17,812 bases of DNA from Anaerorhabdus sp036641015 (GTDB taxonomy: Bacteria; Bacillota_I; Bacilli_A; Erysipelotrichales; Erysipelotrichaceae), in NCBI RefSeq assembly GCF_036641015.1, contig NZ_JAVWFO010000036.1:1-17812 (forward strand), read 5' to 3'. Shown piece by piece: positions 1 to 6,118 of the stretch (positions are counted from its first letter, which is position 1; each line of letters begins with the position of its first letter). A model generated the notes under the pieces. That model was not told the DNA's origin. It saw nothing but the letters and a program-made list of their open reading frames with translations, and searched no databases. A program made the translations under genes and the position numbers.

Positions 1-422
1 AGGAACTAGAAGAACTATATGAAAAATACAAAGACTATGGATTTGAAATACTAGACTTTCCTTGCAATCAATTTGGTGAACAAGCGCCTGGGACAATAGA
101 AGAAATCAATGAATTTTGTGCGCTTCACTTCAATACAAAATTTGAGCGCTTTGCAAAAATAAATGTAAACGGTGAACATGCGATTCCTTTATACAAAGAA
201 CTTGTAAAAGAGAAGGGATTTAATGGATTCAATCCAAATCATAAACTAACGCCCGTACTAGAAGAAAAGCTATCGAAACAAGATCCAAACTATAAACAAG
301 ATCCATCAATTAAATGGAATTTTACAAAATTCTTAATTGATGCGGAAGGTACTGTAATTGAAAGATTTGAACCAACAGAAGATATGAAGGTTGTAGAAGA
401 ATATATTAAGAATCAAATTTAG
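1..422 (+). CDS. Glutathione peroxidase family protein, 3' part only
   Basis: This is the C-terminal 139 codons of a thioredoxin-fold peroxidase; the reading frame begins at base 3 because the window cuts the gene. Two family motifs are visible: FPCNQFGEQAPGT near the start, which supplies the Gln of the catalytic tetrad, and WNFTKFLID near the end, which supplies the Trp and Asn. The peroxidatic Cys/Sec motif lies upstream of the window, so it cannot be told whether the enzyme uses Cys; Cys is usual in bacteria, where such enzymes reduce hydroperoxides with thioredoxin-like donors. The gene ends with TAG at 420-422, and a strong intrinsic terminator follows, so it is a separate unit from murB. 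The family assignment is firm, the exact substrate is not. Confidence 0.93.
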   Translation, partial: ELEELYEKYKDYGFEILDFPCNQFGEQAPGTIEEINEFCALHFNTKFERFAKINVNGEHAIPLYKELVKEKGFNGFNPNHKLTPVLEEKLSKQDPNYKQDPSIKWNFTKFLIDAEGTVIERFEPTEDMKVVEEYIKNQI

Positions 423-471
423 TAATAAAATTTAAGGCTTCATATTGGGACAAGAAGTTAGGTAAATTAAT

Positions 472-508
472 AAGAGTCTAGTTATTATAGTAATGAACTA
501 GACTTTTC
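472..508 (+). terminator. Rho-independent terminator after the peroxidase gene
   Basis: A 12-bp stem pairs 472-483 with 496-507, with one G-U pair (474 with 505) and a 12-base loop. The core arms are AGTCTAGTT and AACTAGACT. The descending arm runs into TTTT at 504-507. It lies about 50 bases after the peroxidase stop and 64 bases before murB, so it probably separates the two transcripts. No other structure is evident in the rest of 423-571 apart from the murB ribosome binding site. Confidence 0.75.
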
Positions 509-571
509 TAATGCAAAGGAGTATGAAATTAATTAGTAACATATTATGATTAATTTAGGAGATTATTAGTA

Positions 572-1486
572 ATGAACAAAGAGAAATTAGAAAGATATTT
601 AATACAAAAGCGAATTCCTTTCTTTAAGAATAAACCAATGTCAGAGTATACAACACTTAAATTAGGTGGACCGGCGTGGTTTGTCGTTGAAGTACAAGAC
701 TATACAGATATAGTTACAGTAAAGAAGAAAGCAGATGAATGCAGTATACCTATGCTTATATTAGGGAATGGCTCAAACATACTATTTAAAGATAAAGAAT
801 TTGAAGGAATAGTTGTAGTACTAGCTAAGAAACTTAAAAAGATAGAAGTGGTAAATACCAATATAATTGCTGAAGCTGGTGCTAGTTTGATGGATGTATG
901 TGATGAAGCATGCAAGCATAGTCTAATGGGAATGGAATTTGCTTATGGTATTCCAGGTTCTGTTGGAGGTGCAATCTATATGAATGCTGGAGCATTTGAG
1001 GGTGAGGTAAAAGATATTGTAAGAGAGATACAATATATTGATGAAGATGGTAATATTAAAAATATTAAGGTAAAACCAAAAGATTTCTCTTATCGTAAGA
1101 GTATGTTTACAGATACTAATAAGATAATACTAAAAGTAATATTCGAATTATCAATGGGGAATCGTGATGAGGTAAGGTCATTGATGGATAGATATTGGAA
1201 TAGACGTAAGGAGAGACAACCATTAGAGTATCCAAGTGCGGGTTCTGTTTTTAAGCGACCTGTGGGAGATTATGCAAGCCGTTTAATCGATGTGAGTGGA
1301 TTAAAAGGTAAGTGTTGTGGTGGTGCAATGGTATCTGAAAAGCATGCTGGATTTTTGATAAATTATGACCATGCAACAAGTAATGATTTTATTGAACTCA
1401 TTGAGTATGTACAAAAAGAAGTAAAAAAACAAACGGGATTCGATTTGGAATGTGAGATTAAAATAGTTGAGAATAAAAAACAGTAG
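572..1486 (+). CDS. murB: UDP-N-acetylenolpyruvoylglucosamine reductase (MurB)
   Basis: MurB carries out the second step of cytoplasmic peptidoglycan precursor synthesis, the NADPH- and FAD-dependent reduction of UDP-GlcNAc-enolpyruvate to UDP-MurNAc. The 304-residue length fits. The N-terminal YTTLKLGGPAWF stretch (26-37) and the FAD-binding loop ILGNGSNILF (63-72) are clear, as is GIPGSVGGAIYMNAGAF (126-142). Likely catalytic residues are Arg175 in SYRKSMF, Ser225 in PSAGSVFKRP (proton donor) and Glu295 near the C-terminus. The short form without the extra C-terminal insert agrees with type II MurB of Gram-positives. The start is supported by AGGAG at 557-561, 10 bases upstream. It stands alone: a terminator precedes it and decayed sequence follows. 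No clear terminator was found downstream. Confidence 0.97.
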   Translation: MNKEKLERYLIQKRIPFFKNKPMSEYTTLKLGGPAWFVVEVQDYTDIVTVKKKADECSIPMLILGNGSNILFKDKEFEGIVVVLAKKLKKIEVVNTNIIAEAGASLMDVCDEACKHSLMGMEFAYGIPGSVGGAIYMNAGAFEGEVKDIVREIQYIDEDGNIKNIKVKPKDFSYRKSMFTDTNKIILKVIFELSMGNRDEVRSLMDRYWNRRKERQPLEYPSAGSVFKRPVGDYASRLIDVSGLKGKCCGGAMVSEKHAGFLINYDHATSNDFIELIEYVQKEVKKQTGFDLECEIKIVENKKQ

Positions 1487-1995
1487 TCATCAAGAAATAA
1501 AAATAGAAGGTTTACCCGTTTAGTTAAACTATCAATAAAAGAACGCATTAAGTATCGTAGATTAAAAAAGTCGTTGGATATACTAAAAGAAACATGTGAT
1601 AAGATTATCGCTATATCGCCTAATCTAGTGTTTGGATCACCAGAGAACAAATCTAGTATTTTTTAAAAGTATATTTTGCAGGTTTAAATGTATCTAAGGA
1701 CATTCAAATAGATGGTTTGGAAACAATTGATTTATTGCTTGGAGAATATTTGGCTTGAAAATTTGAAGTTATAAACTTTGAATCATTAGTTATGAATGCA
1801 CTTTATAAAGCATAAAAGTTGTTATGTACTAGTAGGCTAGCTCATAAAGGAATAGAAATTGAGCTAGTAGGAATTGAAAAAAATAGTAATCATAACGCAC
1901 AAATAAGCTCGTTAGAAACCCAGATGAAAATTAAAAAGTTATACCAAAGGTATCTTCTCTATGTAACCAATATGATACTTCTTTATAATCTATAA
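1487..1995 (+). pseudogene. Decayed protein-coding gene of unknown family
   Basis: The interval has no intact gene but contains long open stretches. In the murB frame, 59 codons are open directly after the murB stop (1487-1663), reading for example RFTRLVKLSIKER. That frame closes at TAA 1664-1666, just after a run of T at 1658-1664. Adding one T to the run would join it to a second frame (from 1669) that reads VYFAGLNVSKDIQIDGLE, is broken by TGA at 1756-1758 and TAA at 1813-1815, and then stays open to TAA at 1993-1995. A homopolymer frameshift plus two in-frame stops within otherwise protein-like sequence suggest a recently decayed gene. I do not recognise the family, and no start codon or ribosome site is evident. 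Chance open frames are possible but less likely at this AT content. Confidence 0.4.
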
Positions 1996-2102
1996 ACGCA
2001 AAAACACATAAAAAATATAAGTAAATATTTATATGAGCCTATATGAGCATATTGATAAAATTCATTATACTTCTTATTCTAGTCTTAGAAAGAAGAAGAT
2101 AT

Positions 2103-3707
2103 ATGAATAAAAAATATAGATCACAAATAATTAATTGGGTAATATATATTTGCACTTCTCCAAGTTTATACTTAATGAATATAGCCCAAGCACTAATATT
2201 TCAAATCACAACAGATCAAGCAATGAGTAATACGTTGGTTAATAAAAATTTCATATTGAAATTTATAATATGTACAATCATAATTATTGGACTAATAATA
2301 TTTAAAGAAATTGCAATATATTACAAAAATAAATTAGTTCAAAAATATACTAAAGAAATTAGGCAAAAAATTATTGAAAAACCATTAAATGATTATTGGG
2401 CTACAAGAGAAATTTCAAATGCAGTTTATTATTCAACATTAACAATAGATATAAATATACTTGAAAATAAATTTTATTTGCCATGCTTTTCGATATTCGA
2501 AAAAAGTCTTTTACTATTTTTTTCATGTGTTTATGTGTATTATATAAACTCAAAAGTATTATTTATACTACTAATTTTTGCAATTCCATTAACTCTAATA
2601 CCTAAAACAATCTCAAATAAAATTAACAACTATAATATTGAATATTTAGAAGCAAACGAAGCAATGCTTAACGAAGTTGAAGATATTTTAAACGCGAGAA
2701 CAGTAGTAAAAGAATTTAATGTAGGTAACCATTTCATAGTCAAAGCAAATAAAACATTTGAAAAAATTATTAAACAATTAATGAAATTATTAAAAATACA
2801 GTATCTTGCAGAAGCTGGCATAGATTCAATTTCATTTATAGCGTTTTTAGTAACCAACTTTTATTCATTATATTTATTTAGTAATCAACTAATTACATTT
2901 GGTGAAGTCACTGCAATAGTTCAATTATCAAATACTATTTTTTGGCCATTGCAAGTAATAATTGAACAAATCAATTTAATAAATTCGACAAAAACGCAAA
3001 GAAATAAAATAAAAGAAATGACTAAATCTGAAGAAAATTTGAAAAATGAAGTAAATCAAAACTGGAAAACTATACATGTCAATTTAATGGATATTAAATA
3101 TAATGAAAAAATAATTATAAAAAATCCTACTTTTGTAATTAAAAAAAATGATAAAGTTTTGATAAAAGGAGAGAATGGTTCAGGAAAATCATCATTCTTG
3201 AAAACGATAGCAAATTACTTAAGTAATAACGCAGGCTATTACAAAATTGATGGAATTAGCTCAAGTGATATTAGTTCGTTGTGTACATATGTAGAACAAA
3301 CACCAATTATATTTGATACAACAATCTTAGAAAACATTTGTTTAGGTGAAAAATTTAGTGAGCAAAAAATTAATAAAGTTATTGAAAATACAAATTTGAA
3401 AGAATTAATAAAAAATAAGGGGTATGAATATAAGTGTGGTAAAAATGGGGAAAATTTATCTGGCGGAGAAAGACAAAAAATACATTTAGCAAGAGCGCTT
3501 TTACGAAATAAAGATTTCTTATTGCTTGATGAATCATTTTCTTCTATAGATAGTAAGAGCAGAATGGAAATAACTGAAAAAATATTTTCTAATTGTGATT
3601 TAACAATACTCTGTGTTTCTCATGTAGATGAATTAGAAATAATGAAGTATTTCAATAGAGTTATTGATATTACTGATAAAAAAATGATCGAAAGAAGAAT
3701 AGACTAG
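2103..3707 (+). CDS. ABC transporter, fused permease and ATP-binding protein (exporter half-transporter)
   Basis: A 534-residue type I ABC exporter subunit, expected to dimerise in the membrane. The N-terminal two thirds hold several hydrophobic segments (roughly 10-35, 52-70, 132-170, 240-262, 270-290). The C-terminal nucleotide-binding domain has Walker A GENGSGKS (356-363), Q-loop VEQTP (397-401), signature LSGGERQ (452-458), Walker B LLLDE (473-477) and switch His507 in VSHVDE. All catalytic positions are present. There is no N-terminal C39 peptidase domain. The frame is open upstream to ATG 2043, which would add 20 hydrophobic residues; I prefer ATG 2103, which follows a purine-rich AGAAAGAAGAAGA. 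The substrate is unknown. Resemblance to peptide exporters and the regulator 45 bases downstream suggest a signal peptide, bacteriocin or drug. Its codons are more AT-rich than the fab genes, hinting at transfer. Confidence 0.88.
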   Translation: MNKKYRSQIINWVIYICTSPSLYLMNIAQALIFQITTDQAMSNTLVNKNFILKFIICTIIIIGLIIFKEIAIYYKNKLVQKYTKEIRQKIIEKPLNDYWATREISNAVYYSTLTIDINILENKFYLPCFSIFEKSLLLFFSCVYVYYINSKVLFILLIFAIPLTLIPKTISNKINNYNIEYLEANEAMLNEVEDILNARTVVKEFNVGNHFIVKANKTFEKIIKQLMKLLKIQYLAEAGIDSISFIAFLVTNFYSLYLFSNQLITFGEVTAIVQLSNTIFWPLQVIIEQINLINSTKTQRNKIKEMTKSEENLKNEVNQNWKTIHVNLMDIKYNEKIIIKNPTFVIKKNDKVLIKGENGSGKSSFLKTIANYLSNNAGYYKIDGISSSDISSLCTYVEQTPIIFDTTILENICLGEKFSEQKINKVIENTNLKELIKNKGYEYKCGKNGENLSGGERQKIHLARALLRNKDFLLLDESFSSIDSKSRMEITEKIFSNCDLTILCVSHVDELEIMKYFNRVIDITDKKMIERRID

Positions 3708-3752
3708 AATCTTAGTATATGAGTTTGATATGATAGTAATGAGGTGATGGGA

Positions 3753-4973
3753 ATGCCATTTTCATGTAAAGATAATAATGGATTTAAATCTGTTGATTTG
3801 ATTACTGCTCATATTTTAAGAAGAGAAAGAGAAAATGAAAATATGAGTGTTAATTTTCTTGCGGATGTTTTAGGAATAAGTGCTAGCCATTTGAGTGCAA
3901 TTGAATTAGGTAAAAAAAAACCATCAAATGAACTTTTAATCACATTATCGAAAAACCTAGGGGTTGAATTGTCTATGGATACTAATGTGAAAGATTCAAG
4001 TGCTGATTTATTAAATAAGGTATTGAAATATTTAGTGTACAATCAAAGTAATATGTTAGTGGAAATGTATAATAACATAAAAGAAAAAGAAAAAAATATA
4101 CTTTATTATTCTTCGGGTTTAATAGAGTACTTATTATCAATATGTATAAGTGCATACATGTTAAATGAACTTAACGAAGTGAAAGATAGTATAGATGAGT
4201 TAAATATATTAGAAAAAATATCTAGTTTAGAACATAGAAAAATTATATATCTTCTAAACGGTGTTTACTATAAAGAACTTGGGGATTATGAAAAAGCTTC
4301 AGAATATTATTCGAAAAGCAAGGTAATTGTTAGTGAGAATGATTGTATTAACGGTTATCTATCGCTTAAACTTGCCGAGGTTCATTGTTTATTAGACAAA
4401 AACATAGAAGGATTCAAAGAATGTGAATGCGCAATAGCATATATGACGAAAGTTATGGCATTTGATTTTTTAGTGTATGCAAATGCAATTAAGGCATCAA
4501 TATTAGTAAATGAAAACGAAGAAGATGCAATATCTATATTCAAATCTTTACTTTTGATTGATGAGATATATCCAGGTATTTTAAAAAATCATAAATTAAT
4601 GATTTATAATAATATGTCATATGGATATATGTTGAACAAAAACTATTCTAAATCAATTATTTATACAAAACTTGCTTTAGAAATAAATGATGAAATAAAT
4701 TCAATCAAATATCAAGTGCCATATTGTTATTGGAAACTATGTGATGAGGACAATGCACTACTTGAAATTAGTAAATTAAAGATTAATACTAAAACAATTG
4801 AGTGGTATATTATTACGCTAATTAAAAAAGCTATTTTGCATAATGATATAGAAGAGGATTTTAAAATTTTTAAAGATATTATCAAATTTTTAAAGCCAAA
4901 TAGATATCAATTATTTCTTAAAGAATTTTGTTTTGATTTAGATGTATACTGTAAAGAATCTCTGGATAATTAA
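3753..4973 (+). CDS. HTH (XRE-type) regulator with TPR-like C-terminal domain, RNPP/Rgg-like
   Basis: About 406 residues. The N-terminus (about 20-75) is an XRE-type helix-turn-helix containing VNFLADVLGISASHLSAIE and GKKKPSNELLITLSKNLGV. The remaining 330 residues are helical and repeat-like, with TPR-type pairs such as LLNGVYYKELGDYEKASEYY and ISIFKSLLLIDEIYPG. This layout matches RNPP/Rgg regulators, whose TPR domain binds small secreted peptides; ligand binding here is an inference. The frame opens at GTG 3744, but GAGGTGAT at 3741-3748 looks like the ribosome site, so ATG 3753 is the likely start; ATG 3747 is an alternative. It sits 45 bases after the exporter on the same strand and may regulate it. 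A possible hydrophobic micro-ORF lies downstream. It could also be a generic HTH-TPR regulator with no peptide ligand. Confidence 0.83.
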   Translation: MPFSCKDNNGFKSVDLITAHILRRERENENMSVNFLADVLGISASHLSAIELGKKKPSNELLITLSKNLGVELSMDTNVKDSSADLLNKVLKYLVYNQSNMLVEMYNNIKEKEKNILYYSSGLIEYLLSICISAYMLNELNEVKDSIDELNILEKISSLEHRKIIYLLNGVYYKELGDYEKASEYYSKSKVIVSENDCINGYLSLKLAEVHCLLDKNIEGFKECECAIAYMTKVMAFDFLVYANAIKASILVNENEEDAISIFKSLLLIDEIYPGILKNHKLMIYNNMSYGYMLNKNYSKSIIYTKLALEINDEINSIKYQVPYCYWKLCDEDNALLEISKLKINTKTIEWYIITLIKKAILHNDIEEDFKIFKDIIKFLKPNRYQLFLKEFCFDLDVYCKESLDN

Positions 4974-5190
4974 TTAATATTCCTCAAAAATATCTTCATG
5001 ATATCTATCTTAAAATTGTTATACTGCACTAAGTATATTTTTTAATAAATTTAGGGAAGTGCATTGCTTTAATTCACAATATTTTATTCTTATGACCTTG
5101 ACAAAATGTATAGTTCATAATGTAAAGATAAATCATGATAATTATTTAACATTTTTGTTTACAAAGAGCGACAGGTGATCAAGAGAAATC

Positions 5191-5232
5191 ATGGTGATAA
5201 TAAGTTTGTTATGCTTAATTCTATATAAATAA
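5191..5232 (+). CDS. Possible 13-residue hydrophobic peptide ORF
   Basis: A short frame encodes MVIISLLCLILYK and ends with TAA. Upstream, AGGTGATC at 5173-5180 is fully complementary to the 16S rRNA tail, though the 10-base gap to ATG is long. A consensus -35 TTGACA (5098-5103) with a weak -10 TGTAAA (5121-5126, 17-base spacer) could drive it, and an intrinsic terminator lies at 5298. Its position after an RNPP-like regulator and its composition recall pheromone precursors of such systems, which are often short and hydrophobic. An ORF this short can arise by chance in AT-rich DNA, so this is a candidate only. Confidence 0.2.
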   Translation: MVIISLLCLILYK

Positions 5233-5297
5233 TGTTAAAATCATTACTTTTTATACTATAATAGTATTTTTCATCATTTATACACAATTGAAATAAT

Positions 5298-5320
5298 GCC
5301 TTTAAATAAAGGCTTTTTTA
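5298..5320 (+). terminator. Rho-independent terminator upstream of the fatty-acid operon
   Basis: Stem GCCTTT (5298-5303) pairs with AAAGGC (5308-5313) across the four-base loop AAAT, followed by a run of seven T from 5314. It would end transcripts from the regulator and any micro-ORF, and insulates the fatty-acid operon promoter 67 bases further on. Confidence 0.72.
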
Positions 5321-5358
5321 TAGTTGTATTCGCTTTCATAGATAATATCTATTGCTTT

Positions 5359-5385
5359 ATCATCTATTATTCAATAATAGATGAT
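5359..5385. promoter_or_regulatory. Perfect 27-base palindrome, probable operator of the fatty-acid operon
   Basis: Arms ATCATCTATTATT (5359-5371) and AATAATAGATGAT (5373-5385) are exact reverse complements around a single central C at 5372. The right arm ends one base before the -35 box of the operon promoter, the usual place for a transcription-factor site. It resembles neither the FapR operator (TTAGTACCTA type) nor the FabT box (TTTGA-N-TCAAA type) as I know them. No T-run follows, so a terminator role is unlikely. The binding protein is not encoded within the operon. Confidence 0.6.
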
Positions 5386-5386
5386 G

Positions 5387-5415
5387 TTTACAAGTAAAAT
5401 TGTGAATGTTATAAT
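5387..5415 (+). promoter_or_regulatory. Extended -10 sigma-A promoter of the fatty-acid operon
   Basis: -35 TTTACA (5387-5392), 17-base spacer, -10 TATAAT (5410-5415) with the extended TG at 5407-5408. The first gene starts at 5446 after GGAG at 5435-5438. A second, smaller palindrome TTTAC-AA-GTAAA (5387-5398) covers the -35 box and could be an additional repressor contact site. Confidence 0.85.
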
Positions 5416-5445
5416 CAATATGCTCAAGAGAAATGGAGATTTATT

Positions 5446-5667
5446 ATGTTTGAAAAAATTAGAGATGTATTAGTAGAAACCCTTAATGTAGATGCTGAGT
5501 TAATTACACCTGAAGCATCATTAAAAGATGATTTAGGAATTGATTCATTAGCGGCTGTGGAGTTGTCACTAGAATTAGAAAGCAATTTTGACATCAAAAT
5601 TGAAGATGAAGAACTTGTTCAATTAAAAACTGTTGGCGATATCGAAAAACTATTAGCAGGGAAATAA
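5446..5667 (+). CDS. acpP: Acyl carrier protein
   Basis: This 73-residue acidic protein carries growing acyl chains in fatty-acid synthesis. The phosphopantetheine site is Ser34 in GIDSLAAVEL, followed by the acidic recognition helix ELSLELESNFDIKIEDEE. Length and helix pattern match bacterial ACP. It is the first gene behind the palindrome and promoter, with GGAG 7 bases before ATG. It precedes accB by 31 bases, and a terminator-like hairpin starts inside its stop codon. That may allow acpP to be made in excess of the enzymes, as this abundant protein usually is. AcpS, its activating enzyme, is encoded near the end of the same operon. Confidence 0.97.
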   Translation: MFEKIRDVLVETLNVDAELITPEASLKDDLGIDSLAAVELSLELESNFDIKIEDEELVQLKTVGDIEKLLAGK

Positions 5668-5688
5668 AAGGGAGCAATTCCCTTTTTT
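5666..5688 (+). terminator. Terminator-like hairpin between acpP and accB (possible attenuator)
   Basis: AAAAGGGA (5666-5673) pairs exactly with TCCCTTTT (5679-5686) around loop GCAAT; the T-run spans 5683-5688, so much of it is within the stem and only two T lie beyond. It overlaps the acpP stop codon. Because the rest of the operon has no other obvious promoter, the hairpin is more likely partial than complete. Confidence 0.55.
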
Positions 5689-5698
5689 ACTAACAAAT

Positions 5699-6118
5699 AT
5701 GAAAAAAGAAGAATTAAAAGACTTAATACGCGAATTTGAAGGTACTTCACTTACTAAATTAAGTATAGAAGAAAAAGACTTTAAGGTTTGCTTAGAAAAG
5801 AATAACGGTATAAGTCCTGTTGTTGTTGCCAACCAACCTGCAGTACAGAATACTATTTCAAATATACAAGAAACAAGTGCACCAAAGAAAACGATTAATG
5901 CTCCTCTTGTAGGAACATTCTATTTAACGCGTTCACCTGATAGTAAACCAGTTGCTACAGTTGGACAAAAAGTAAATATCGGCGATACTGTTGGAATCAT
6001 TGAAGCGATGAAAGTCATGAATGAAATCCAAGCAGATAAAGAAGGTGTAATTAAAGCTATTCTTGCACCATCGGGTAAACTTGTTGAATTTGATCAACCG
6101 CTACTTGAAATCGAATAA
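5699..6118 (+). CDS. accB: Biotin carboxyl carrier protein of acetyl-CoA carboxylase
   Basis: This 139-residue BCCP carries CO2 on biotin between the biotin carboxylase (AccC) and the carboxyltransferase (AccD/AccA). The N-terminal segment KKEELKDLIREFEGTSLTKL is typical, a Pro/Ala/Thr-type linker covers about 40-65, and the C-terminal biotinyl domain (about 66-139) includes APLVGTFYLTRSPDSKP and EAMKVMNEI, with Lys105 as the biotinylation site. Unusually, no Shine-Dalgarno sequence is visible in front of ATG 5699: the preceding bases are the T-run of the hairpin and ACTAACAAAT. Translation may start weakly or depend on coupling with acpP. The stop overlaps the accC start by one base (TAATG). 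Confidence 0.96.
   Translation: MKKEELKDLIREFEGTSLTKLSIEEKDFKVCLEKNNGISPVVVANQPAVQNTISNIQETSAPKKTINAPLVGTFYLTRSPDSKPVATVGQKVNIGDTVGIIEAMKVMNEIQADKEGVIKAILAPSGKLVEFDQPLLEIE

Noticed and set aside
1487..2042. CRISPR array or tandem repeats in the noncoding intervals
   Set aside because: No regularly spaced direct repeat was seen here or in 4974-5445 or 16504-16885.
2043..2102. Exporter start at ATG 2043, giving 554 residues
   Set aside because: ATG 2103 follows a purine-rich stretch and gives a typical N-terminus; ATG 2043 has no ribosome site. Kept as an open point in the findings.
5359..5385. Palindrome as an intrinsic terminator of the upstream unit
   Set aside because: No T-run follows, the loop would be a single base, and a proper terminator already exists at 5298-5320.
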